Below are positions 1 through 7,608 of a stretch of 64,000 bases of DNA, one piece after another. The notes under the pieces were generated by a model, which saw nothing but the letters and a program-made list of their open reading frames with translations, did no database searches and was not told the DNA's origin. Both the position numbers and the translations under genes were made by a program. This stretch comes from Bacteroidota bacterium (lineage in GTDB: Bacteria; Bacteroidota; Ignavibacteria; Kryptoniales; JAKASW01), in assembly GCA_021845665.1 (NCBI GenBank), contig JAJZVO010000010.1, positions 1 to 64,000 on the forward strand, read 5' to 3'. Position 1 is the first letter of the stretch. Each line of letters starts with the position of its first letter.

Positions 1-10
1 TCCGTTCTAG

Positions 11-889
11 CAGGCCGGCATTGTCGGAAGCATGGGCGAGGTATTTAGCACGATCACAGGAAATACTATTTATGACATCTGTTCCAGGGAATGGCTTATG
101 GGCGCCGAGAGGGCGGGCATAAAGTTCCATGGTGCCGTCGACGTGCAGATTACACACAATCATATCTACAGGACATGCCTTGGAATCTGGCTGGACTGGA
201 TGGCGCAAGGTACCCATGTGTCGAGAAATCTCTTCGACGACAATTTCGGCCCCGACATGTTGGTGGAAGTCGATCATGGCCCGTTCCTCGTCGACAACAA
301 TATCTTCCTTTCAAAAGTGTCGCTCATGGACCGTTCGCAGGGGGGCGCCTACGTTCATAATTTATTCGCCGGCGCCATCCGGGTGCTCGGTTTTGACCCG
401 CGTGAGACACCTTACCTGAAAGCTCATTCTACCCAAATAGCGGGTTTTCACAATAATCCCATGGGAAACGACAAGTATTATAACAACCTTTTCGTCGGCG
501 CGGCCGACTTGGGCAAGTATGACAGCGTAGAATTGCCGATGCAAATGGAAGGCAATGTCTTTCTTGACGGCGCAAAGCCGTGTTCCTGTGAGAAGGATCC
601 TGTCATCGAGCCCGGTTTCAATCCGCTGATCCGTTTGATAAAGAAAACGTACGGCCTGTTTCTTCAAATCAAATATGACAAAACCTGGAAGGTAGAGCGT
701 AAGCGTAAGATCGTGACGTCGCAATTACTCGGCCTCGCTTCGATCCCCGGACTTCCTTACCAAACGCCAGACGGGAAGCCGGTCAGAATCGACGAAGATT
801 ATTTCGGGCACAGTCGCGGGGAATCAAATCCGACCCCCGGGCCGTTTCAAAATCTTCGCCCCGGTCTTCAAGTGATCAATGTGTGGTAA
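11..889 (+). CDS. Right-handed beta-helix protein, C-terminal fragment
   Basis: The frame is open from just after an in-frame TAG at 8-10 and ends with TAA at 887-889. The translation has the asparagine- and histidine-rich turns of right-handed parallel beta-helix (pectate-lyase-like) proteins, for example HNHIYRTC, WLDWMAQGTHVSRN and VDNNIF. Such proteins are usually secreted and over 500 residues long; here about 290 residues remain, with no signal peptide. The first possible ATG is at 32, but homology-like sequence (AGIVGSMG) already runs in frame before it, so the true N-terminus lies left of the window. The TAG then means a frameshift or a disrupted gene. A role in polysaccharide breakdown is inferred from the fold and the glycan-degrading neighbourhood. 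The substrate is unknown. Confidence 0.6.
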   Translation, partial: QAGIVGSMGEVFSTITGNTIYDICSREWLMGAERAGIKFHGAVDVQITHNHIYRTCLGIWLDWMAQGTHVSRNLFDDNFGPDMLVEVDHGPFLVDNNIFLSKVSLMDRSQGGAYVHNLFAGAIRVLGFDPRETPYLKAHSTQIAGFHNNPMGNDKYYNNLFVGAADLGKYDSVELPMQMEGNVFLDGAKPCSCEKDPVIEPGFNPLIRLIKKTYGLFLQIKYDKTWKVERKRKIVTSQLLGLASIPGLPYQTPDGKPVRIDEDYFGHSRGESNPTPGPFQNLRPGLQVINVW

Positions 890-910
890 TGTCGCGGTGC
901 CTGTAACCGA

Positions 911-1339
911 ATGCTGAAAGGAATTCCAAAAATACTTCCGCCCGAACTTCTGAAAATTCTTATGGAGATGGGGCATGGGGACGAGATTGTCATCGCTGAC
1001 GGAAATTTCCCCGCTGCAAGTCATGCCCAGCGTCTCGTCCGGTCTGACGGGCATCCCGCATCGCCGCTTCTTGACGCGATCCTGGAGTTCCTTCCGTTGG
1101 ACACATTCGTCGAACGCCCGGTTGCTTTGATGTCGGTAGTGTCCGGGGACAAGTATGAACCCTGCATATGGCCGCTTTATGAGGAAGTCATACGGAAGCA
1201 TGAGCCGCAATTCGGAGGTTTCGAGTTTATGGAGCGTTACGCGTTTTACGAGCGTTCGAAGAAAGCTTACGCGATCGTTGCCACCGGAGAGATGGCCCGT
1301 TACGCAAATCTGATTCTGAAGAAAGGATTGATACAGTGA
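911..1339 (+). CDS. fucU: L-fucose mutarotase (RbsD/FucU family)
   Basis: This 142-residue protein has the length and motifs of FucU: an N-terminal MLKGIPKILPPELLKILMEM stretch, then MGHGDEIVIADGNFPA, and a C-terminal FYERSKKAYAIVATGE followed by LKKG. FucU interconverts the alpha and beta anomers of L-fucose in the cytoplasm and so speeds supply of the anomer used by fucose isomerase. The active-site histidine of the family lies in the HGDE motif near residue 22. The gene overlaps the next one by four bases (GTGA), so the two are translationally coupled. It sits far from the main fucose operon (24882-28890), which fits one sugar regulon split over several transcripts. Assignment to FucU rather than RbsD rests on close resemblance to E. 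coli FucU along the whole length. Confidence 0.9.
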   Translation: MLKGIPKILPPELLKILMEMGHGDEIVIADGNFPAASHAQRLVRSDGHPASPLLDAILEFLPLDTFVERPVALMSVVSGDKYEPCIWPLYEEVIRKHEPQFGGFEFMERYAFYERSKKAYAIVATGEMARYANLILKKGLIQ

Positions 1340-2301
1340 CTACAAATAGAATAAAGTTCGGCAGGCTGGCTGCCCTTCTTATGGGCATATTCATCGCGAC
1401 ATCACTGGCAGGTTGCGGCGGGAAACCGAAGGCCAATGGCCAGATTACTATCGGCGTGTCTTATCAGGACCTGTCCAATCAGTTCGTCATCAGGCTTCAG
1501 AACGCGATAAGAGCCGAGGCGAAGAAGCTGAATGTGAACCTAATCGAGCTCGATGGCCAGGGCCAGTCCGAAAAGCAAATCGGACAGATAGAGAATTTCG
1601 TAAACCGTGGAGTCAATGCGATAATACTCAACCCTGAAGATGAGTACGGCTCAGCACCGGCAGTTGACATAGCAGTTAAGCACCACGTTCCCATCGTTGT
1701 GGTGAACGCCGTGGTGTCGAATCTCAATGAGGCTAATGCCTATGTCGGCTCTCCGGACAGCGTCGCGGGCATGATGCAGGCGGAGTATATCGCGAAGCTT
1801 CTGAAAGGGAAGGGAAATGTTGTATTGATCCAGGGTCCCTACGGCCACTCCGCGGAGGTCCAGCGAACGAAGGGTATCAAAATGGTTCTCGCGAAGTATC
1901 CGCACATCAAAATAATCGCCGAGCAGACTGCGAACTGGGACAGGGCGCAGGCAATGAATCTCATGGAGAACTGGCTCTCAACCGGTCGTACCATCAACGC
2001 CGTCATTTCCGAAAACGATGAGATGGCGATGGGTGCACTCGGCGCGATCGAAGGCTCGGGAATAAAGAGAAAGATTTTTGTGATCGGAACCGATGCGTTG
2101 CCGGAGGCGCTGCAGGATGTCGCCGACGGGAAAATGGTCGCGACAGTGTACCAGGACGCCGAGGCCCAGGGGAGCATCGCGGTTAAGCTCGCTTACGACA
2201 TCATTAGAGGTGAAAAAGTACAGCATCTGAACTACATTCCCTTCCAGCTCGTGACGAAGGAGAATGTGAATAAATTTCTAAAAACGGCAAAGACGAAATG
2301 A
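1336..2301 (+). CDS. Sugar ABC transporter substrate-binding lipoprotein (RbsB-like)
   Basis: A 321-residue periplasmic-binding protein of the ribose/galactose-type family (Peripla_BP_4 fold). The N-terminus has a hydrophobic segment and a lipobox LAGC at about residues 24-27, so it should be a lipoprotein facing the periplasm. Typical family stretches are ITIGVSYQDLSNQFV, the DxDxQ-like LIELDGQGQ region, GVNAIILNPED, and VIGTDALPEALQDVADG near the C-terminus. It starts with GTG overlapping the fucU stop (GTGA) and is preceded by GAAAGG. Its own stop overlaps the next start (ATGA). No ATPase or permease gene of this transporter type lies nearby, so the partners may lie left of the window or be encoded elsewhere. 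The ligand is probably a monosaccharide, fucose being the obvious guess from fucU. Confidence 0.85.
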   Translation: MTTNRIKFGRLAALLMGIFIATSLAGCGGKPKANGQITIGVSYQDLSNQFVIRLQNAIRAEAKKLNVNLIELDGQGQSEKQIGQIENFVNRGVNAIILNPEDEYGSAPAVDIAVKHHVPIVVVNAVVSNLNEANAYVGSPDSVAGMMQAEYIAKLLKGKGNVVLIQGPYGHSAEVQRTKGIKMVLAKYPHIKIIAEQTANWDRAQAMNLMENWLSTGRTINAVISENDEMAMGALGAIEGSGIKRKIFVIGTDALPEALQDVADGKMVATVYQDAEAQGSIAVKLAYDIIRGEKVQHLNYIPFQLVTKENVNKFLKTAKTK

Positions 2302-3497
2302 ATAGGATTCAAGAGACATTCGACCGGGGGAAAGGCATCTTTCGCCTTATCCCGACATTTGTGCCTCGCCGGTTCAGCAAGGCGGGAAGACGGTTAAGAC
2401 TTCATCCGGATGACTATTATGCGCTCGGTACGAAGCGCGGATCCATCAAAGAGAGGTGGTTCTCGTCCGTTATCCCGGCGATGAACGGCGAACTTGCACC
2501 TGCCGACGAAGGTATGAGCTATATTCTTCCGTTCAGCGAGAGGCTGTCGGAGAAATTCCTTTTGAAGGACGCCGTGACTGAATTGAAAGACAAGCTCGTC
2601 GGGCCGGAGCTTATGAAGAAATATGGCGGCTGGCCTATGTATTCGAAGTTCTTCGATTTCCTCGCGCCGCTGTTCCTGCATCTGCATCTGAGCTTCGAAG
2701 CTGCCGCGGTTGTCGGAAGATTGGGCAAGCCGGAAGCTTATTATTTCCCGCCGGAGATGAACAACTACCCGGGCGAGCTGCCTGCCACGTATTTCGGATT
2801 CGACCCCGACGTGACAAAAGAAATGGTGAGAGAGCGGCTCCTGATGTACGAGAGGGGAGATAACCGCATCACAGAGCTGTCCCGCGCATATCGTATCGAG
2901 CTGGGAACGGGCTGGTTCACTCCGCCCGGGGTGCTTCACGCGCCCGGATCTTACCTGACCTACGAGCCGCAGTGGAACAGTGACGTAAATTCCGTCTACG
3001 AGAACATATCGTCTAACGAGGTCTATCCTTATGAATTTCTCGTCGAAAATTGTCCGCCGGACATGAAACACGACATTGACTACGTGATGAGCCTGATGGA
3101 TTGGGAGAAGAACGTCGATCCTTATTACAGGAGACATAATTTCAGAAAGCCGCTTGTCTGCCCGCATTCCGACGAGAGACATACGGAGAAGTGGGTAATC
3201 TATGCGAACGATTACATCGCCGCAAAGGAGCTGACGATACAGCCGGGACATACCGTAACCGTCAAGGACGGAGCGGCCTACGGATGCATCATCATACAGG
3301 GACACGGCAAGTTCGGTGTCTACGACGCCGAGGCGTCGGTAATGCTTCGCTTCGGTCAGGCGAGCAATGACGAGTATTTCGTGAGCGAAGCTGCGGCTAA
3401 ATCGGGAGTGGCCATCTCGAATCACAGCAAATTTCAGCCGATGGTTATGCTCAAGCATTTCGGCCCGAATAATCTCGATATGCCGAAGACAGTGTAA
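2298..3497 (+). CDS. Cupin-fold protein related to class I mannose-6-phosphate isomerases
   Basis: A 399-residue cytoplasmic protein with no signal peptide. The central block FTPPGVLHAPGSYLTYEPQW resembles the metal-binding P-P-G-x-x-H-A region of ManA-type cupins, and the C-terminal third (ELTIQPGHTVTVKDGAAYGCIIIQGHGKFG in pieces) reads as a second cupin barrel. The early LHPDDYYALGTKRG and GMSYILPFSER segments are characteristic of an uncharacterised family seen in sugar clusters. Phosphosugar or free-sugar isomerase activity is plausible but not shown by the sequence. The start overlaps the preceding stop by four bases, placing it in the fucU-binding protein transcription unit, of which it is probably the last gene because a weak hairpin follows. 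Confidence 0.6.
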   Translation: MNRIQETFDRGKGIFRLIPTFVPRRFSKAGRRLRLHPDDYYALGTKRGSIKERWFSSVIPAMNGELAPADEGMSYILPFSERLSEKFLLKDAVTELKDKLVGPELMKKYGGWPMYSKFFDFLAPLFLHLHLSFEAAAVVGRLGKPEAYYFPPEMNNYPGELPATYFGFDPDVTKEMVRERLLMYERGDNRITELSRAYRIELGTGWFTPPGVLHAPGSYLTYEPQWNSDVNSVYENISSNEVYPYEFLVENCPPDMKHDIDYVMSLMDWEKNVDPYYRRHNFRKPLVCPHSDERHTEKWVIYANDYIAAKELTIQPGHTVTVKDGAAYGCIIIQGHGKFGVYDAEASVMLRFGQASNDEYFVSEAAAKSGVAISNHSKFQPMVMLKHFGPNNLDMPKTV

Positions 3498-3542
3498 GGC
3501 AAATCCGAAACACTAAGTGTAAATGTCCCAGGCCGTGGCTTT

Positions 3543-3568
3543 AGCCTTACAAGGCTGTTTTGGTTTTT
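3543..3568 (+). terminator. Weak terminator-like hairpin
   Basis: AGCCTT-AC-AAGGCT forms a short dyad immediately followed by a T-rich run with two interrupting G's. It lies 45 bases after the cupin gene and before the epimerase gene. The stem is short, so it may only attenuate. Confidence 0.4.
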
Positions 3569-3631
3569 GTGATTCTCATTCTTTTATAGTCTAGCATTTA
3601 GGATTTAGAGTCTCTTAATCCAGGAGTCGAA

Positions 3632-4579
3632 ATGAAGAAGCAGAACTTCGAATTGAAAAACGAGAGGATTCGTTCCGCGTTTCAGGAGATAAAGACAAAT
3701 CATCCGGAAAAACTCAACACCCGGCTTAACCTATCCTGGAGCAACTGGGGATTCGGCATCGAACCGCTCGCGGATTCGGCCGCGAGGCTCGAGAAGAACG
3801 GGTTCGGGTTTATCGAGCTGCACGGAAACCATTACGGCCCCGACCTCGGCTACCGGGTGGCGGAAACGAAGAAGGTGCTTTCGGATCACGGACTCTACGT
3901 ATCGGGAGTGTGCGGCATGTTCTCGCCTGACAACGACCTTTCAAGCAACCGGGCGATCCATCGCCAGGCTGCAGTAGATTATCTCAGGCGCGAGTTGGAG
4001 TTCACAAAAGAGATCGGAGGATGCTACATCCTCGTCGTGCCGGGCGCGGTCGGACGGCCGCAAAAATATGACGACACTGAATTCGAACGCAGCGTCGAGT
4101 CGCTGAGACTTGTAGCGGATACTTTTCAAAAGTACAAAATCAAAGCCGCCATCGAGCCGATTCGCTCGGCGGAAGTGAGCTTCAACCACACCATCGCGGA
4201 CGCCAAGAAATACATAAAGGCCGTCAGCCATCCAGGGATCGGCCATATAAACGGCGACGTGTACCACATGCACACGGAAGAAACGCACATCGGCGAAGCC
4301 ATTTTGGCAGCGGGCGATCAGCTGACCAATCTCCACATGGCGGATAGCAACAGGTGCGCTCTCGGCGAAGGTGCGATGGATCTCGACACCATTATCATGG
4401 CGCTTTACGTCATTGGATACAACCGGGCAGGCTGCTATGTAACTCCGGAACCGCTCGGTCCCGGCGGCGATCCGTACCCCGCGATGTACGGTAATCCCGA
4501 CAAGAAAGCACTCGACAAGCTGGTCCGCCAAACCGCGACCTATTTCAGGGAAAGAGAAGAAGAACTTATTTCCGCTTAA
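3632..4579 (+). CDS. Sugar epimerase/isomerase, AP-endonuclease-2-like TIM barrel
   Basis: A 315-residue cytoplasmic protein of the xylose-isomerase-like TIM-barrel superfamily (tagatose/ribulose 3-epimerase relatives). The four expected metal ligands can be recognised: Glu in AAIEPIRS, Asp in INGDVYHMH, His in NLHMADSNR and Glu in YVTPEPLG. The GDVYHMH and HMADSNR pair is typical for this group. Likely work is epimerisation or isomerisation of a keto sugar or sugar acid. The substrate cannot be told from sequence. It is followed after 33 bases by the GH92 gene, so it may be co-transcribed with the secreted mannosidase and act on a sugar released from the same glycan. Confidence 0.8.
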   Translation: MKKQNFELKNERIRSAFQEIKTNHPEKLNTRLNLSWSNWGFGIEPLADSAARLEKNGFGFIELHGNHYGPDLGYRVAETKKVLSDHGLYVSGVCGMFSPDNDLSSNRAIHRQAAVDYLRRELEFTKEIGGCYILVVPGAVGRPQKYDDTEFERSVESLRLVADTFQKYKIKAAIEPIRSAEVSFNHTIADAKKYIKAVSHPGIGHINGDVYHMHTEETHIGEAILAAGDQLTNLHMADSNRCALGEGAMDLDTIIMALYVIGYNRAGCYVTPEPLGPGGDPYPAMYGNPDKKALDKLVRQTATYFREREEELISA

Positions 4580-4612
4580 AGAAGAATCAGCCGGGAGGAT
4601 TTAGAAAAGAAG

Positions 4613-7501
4613 ATGAACAAAAGTTGGATGATTAAACCGGCAGGCTTGGCTCTGGCTATAAGCTGTCTTGTGCCTTCGAACGCGAGAAGCCAGAACTTCG
4701 TACAATACGTCAATCCCTTCTGTGGCACAACGAACTTCGCAAATACCTTTCCGGGTGCCGATATGCCTTTCGGCATGCTCCAGTGGAGCCCGGAGACCGG
4801 CCTTAACAAGGGAGGATACTCGTACAATAACACACAAATTTGGGATTTCAGCCTCGATCACGTGAGCGGAGCAGGCTGCCAGTACGGAGAGGACTTCGGG
4901 TTCATGCCGCTTCTCGGACAGATCCCATCGACGCCGCCATCGAGCCGCTCGGCTTTCGCAACTTCTTTTTCGCACAGCAACGAGAGCGCCAAGCCTGGCT
5001 ATTACTCGGTTATGTTGGACAACGGCATAAAGATAGAACTCGCCGCGACCACGAGGTGCGGATTCGGAAGGTTCACCTATCCTTCAGGAAGCGCAGAGAC
5101 CATGATGATTAACGCCGCGAGCGCAGTGAACGGCGCAAGCGCATCTTCGATTCAGATCGACTCGGCTGCCCAAAGCATCAGCGGATCCGTGACCTGCAAG
5201 CTTTTCTGCGGAGCGACCGCGGGAGGCGGGACAGCGATCTATTTCTATTCGCTCTTCAGCCAGCCTTTTTCTTCCTTCAGCACCTGGAGCGGGAGCGTTC
5301 TCACTGCAGGAGATTCAACCGGTCAGGGAAGCGCATCCGGTGCATACGTGACTTTCGATACAACCGCAGGCAGAGCGGTCCTAGTTCGCGTGTCCATCTC
5401 GTATGTCAGCGTCGCCAACGCGAAGGCTAACCTCGAAGCCGAACTTCCGAACACCGTCGCGACTTCCACGGGCTTTAATGGTGTTGTATCGGCAGATAGC
5501 AGCACATGGAATTCATGGCTCAGCAGGATCCAGGTCACCGGCGCATCTACCCAGGATTTGCAGACGTTCTATTCCATGTTGTACCATGCCCTTCTTTTCC
5601 CGAGCACCTGTTCGGATGTCAACGGACAATATATGGGCTACGACGGCAACGTACATTCGACGACCAACGCGCGGGTTCAATACGCGAATTTCTCCGGCTG
5701 GGACATTTACCGGAGTGAATGTCAGTTCCTCGCCATGATCGCTCCCAAGCACGCGAGCAACATGGCGCAATCGCTTCTTAGGGACTACCAACAGGGGGGC
5801 GCCTTCCCGAGATGGGGCGTGCCGAATTACGACACCGGCGTGATGATGGGAGACCCGGCGGCTCCGATCATCGCCGGATTCTACGCCTTTGGTGCGAGAG
5901 AGTTTGATACTACCGCCGCGCTGCAGGGACTTGTAAAAGCCGCCACCGATCCATCGGTGTATGCTCCCAGAACGAATACTTACGAGCGAAACGCCCTGAG
6001 CCAGTACCTTTCACTTTGTTACGTCCCGGAGAATCAGAACGGCGGATACGGCAACGTCTCGATGACTTTGGAATATAATACGGACGACTTCGCTGTCTCG
6101 CAGTTCGCAGCTTCGCTTGGCGATTCAACCGACAGCGCACTCCTTCTGAAACACGCCCAGTACTGGCGTAATCTCTATAACCCTGCAACCGGTTATATCC
6201 AGATGCGGCGCACTGACGGTTCCTGGGCGCCTGGCTTTGTCGACAACAACACGAACTACGACAACGATCAGGCGTATGTCGAAGGCAGTGCGGCGCAATA
6301 TGTCTGGATAGTCCCGTTTAATCTAAAGACACTTGCGGACATGATGGGCGGACCTGCGGTGGCGGTGCGCCGTCTCAACGACTTTTTCTCCGTCCTGAAT
6401 GCCGGTCAGAATACGACGTCCGCCTGGTTGGGAAATGAACCATCGCTGGAAACTCCGTATATCTATGATTTTATCGGTCAGCCATTCTCAACGCAGAGGA
6501 TAGTACGCTCCGCCATGCTTTCGCTCTATTCAGCTAATCCAAATGGATATCCCGGGAACGATGACCTCGGCGAGATGTCGTCGTGGTACATCTGGGGGGC
6601 ACTCGGCATGTACCCGGAACTTCCCGGCTCCGATGTGCTTGTCCTCTCGAGCCCGCTCTTCCCGAAGGTCGTGCTCCACCTTAAAGGTGGTGATGTTACA
6701 ATTACGGGAAATGGCGCGGGAGACTACTCCATGTATATTACCGGTCTGTCGGTAAACGGGAAGACCTGGAATAAGCCCTGGATAGAATTCTCCGACATCT
6801 CAAACGGTGGGACGCTGGATTACAATCTGTCATCTACAGCGGATAGCAGCTGGGCGGCTGCTGCCGCAGATGCCCCGCCGTCGTATCCCCTCGGCACTCC
6901 TTCAGTACCGGCGCCTGTGTCGCCTGCTTCCGGCGATACGCTCACGATGAGCGATACATCGCTCGTCTGGCAATCGGTGCCCGGATCTGTGTCTTATGAG
7001 CTTCAGATTTCCACCGACAACGCTTTCGCGTCTGCCTCAATAGATTCCGCCGGCATAACCGACACAACCTTTGCGCTGAGAAGCCTCGTGAACAGCAGTA
7101 GACTGAGCCTGAGCACCAAGTATTACTGGCGAGTTGAGGCTGTCAACGACAGCGGACAAGGCGCCTATACACAGCCGCAGCTCTTCGTTACACCCGGCCG
7201 CATCCTGGCAATCAATACTCCGCCAGCCGGCCTGCCGACTAAATTCTCCCTGAGTCAGAATTATCCCAATCCGTTCAATCCATCGACGATCATAAAATAC
7301 ACTCTCCCCTCTTCGCAATTCGTCGCTCTGAAAATCTACAACGTCCTCGGTCAGGAGATCGAGACTCTTGTCGACGGGAGGCAAGGCGCTGGGAATTACG
7401 AGGTGAACTTCGACGCGGCCCGGTTCGTGAGCGGCGTCTATTTCTGCGTCCTGTTTGCCGGCGGTTTCACGGCGACAAAAGAGATGATGCTTCTCAAATA
7501 G
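4613..7501 (+). CDS. Secreted GH92 alpha-mannosidase with type IX secretion tail
   Basis: A 962-residue protein. A signal peptide (about residues 1-27) is followed by the GH92 N-terminal beta-sandwich beginning VNPFCGTTNFANTFPGADMP, and the (alpha/alpha)6 catalytic domain from about residue 320 with TFYSMLYHALLFPS, WDIYRS and GNDDLGEMSSWYIWGALGMYP. The Asp pair in GNDD and the Glu in NEPSLETPY match the family's catalytic base and acid. After about residue 765 a fibronectin-III-like domain follows, then a C-terminal sorting domain with SLSQNYPNPFNPSTII and a final MLLK. GH92 enzymes are calcium-dependent exo-alpha-mannosidases. The tail predicts export by type IX secretion and surface attachment or release. 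A GGGAGG sequence lies upstream of the start. Linkage specificity (1,2 versus other) cannot be judged. Confidence 0.93.
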   Translation: MNKSWMIKPAGLALAISCLVPSNARSQNFVQYVNPFCGTTNFANTFPGADMPFGMLQWSPETGLNKGGYSYNNTQIWDFSLDHVSGAGCQYGEDFGFMPLLGQIPSTPPSSRSAFATSFSHSNESAKPGYYSVMLDNGIKIELAATTRCGFGRFTYPSGSAETMMINAASAVNGASASSIQIDSAAQSISGSVTCKLFCGATAGGGTAIYFYSLFSQPFSSFSTWSGSVLTAGDSTGQGSASGAYVTFDTTAGRAVLVRVSISYVSVANAKANLEAELPNTVATSTGFNGVVSADSSTWNSWLSRIQVTGASTQDLQTFYSMLYHALLFPSTCSDVNGQYMGYDGNVHSTTNARVQYANFSGWDIYRSECQFLAMIAPKHASNMAQSLLRDYQQGGAFPRWGVPNYDTGVMMGDPAAPIIAGFYAFGAREFDTTAALQGLVKAATDPSVYAPRTNTYERNALSQYLSLCYVPENQNGGYGNVSMTLEYNTDDFAVSQFAASLGDSTDSALLLKHAQYWRNLYNPATGYIQMRRTDGSWAPGFVDNNTNYDNDQAYVEGSAAQYVWIVPFNLKTLADMMGGPAVAVRRLNDFFSVLNAGQNTTSAWLGNEPSLETPYIYDFIGQPFSTQRIVRSAMLSLYSANPNGYPGNDDLGEMSSWYIWGALGMYPELPGSDVLVLSSPLFPKVVLHLKGGDVTITGNGAGDYSMYITGLSVNGKTWNKPWIEFSDISNGGTLDYNLSSTADSSWAAAAADAPPSYPLGTPSVPAPVSPASGDTLTMSDTSLVWQSVPGSVSYELQISTDNAFASASIDSAGITDTTFALRSLVNSSRLSLSTKYYWRVEAVNDSGQGAYTQPQLFVTPGRILAINTPPAGLPTKFSLSQNYPNPFNPSTIIKYTLPSSQFVALKIYNVLGQEIETLVDGRQGAGNYEVNFDAARFVSGVYFCVLFAGGFTATKEMMLLK

Positions 7502-7553
7502 AAACGTGAGCGCGAAGATAAAACTCAATCGGACAATGGCCGACCGCTGAAAA

Positions 7554-7572
7554 ATGTTAAATCGTTTAAACC
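7554..7572. promoter_or_regulatory. Possible LacI-type operator upstream of the DUF6259 gene
   Basis: TTAAA-TCG-TTTAA within TGTTAAATCGTTTAAACC is an AT-rich dyad around a CG. It resembles the better palindrome before the fucosidase gene at 23159-23176, sharing TGTTA and CGTTTAA with one base more spacing. It lies 37 bases before the ATG at 7609. Confidence 0.35.
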
Positions 7573-7608
7573 ACAACTTATTCATAACTGAAATTGGACA
7601 GGGATAGC

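Noticed and set aside
2394-3458. 354-codon minus-strand frame opposite the cupin gene
   Set aside because: No signal, start context or domain; the + strand gene is translationally coupled to its neighbour and explains the region.
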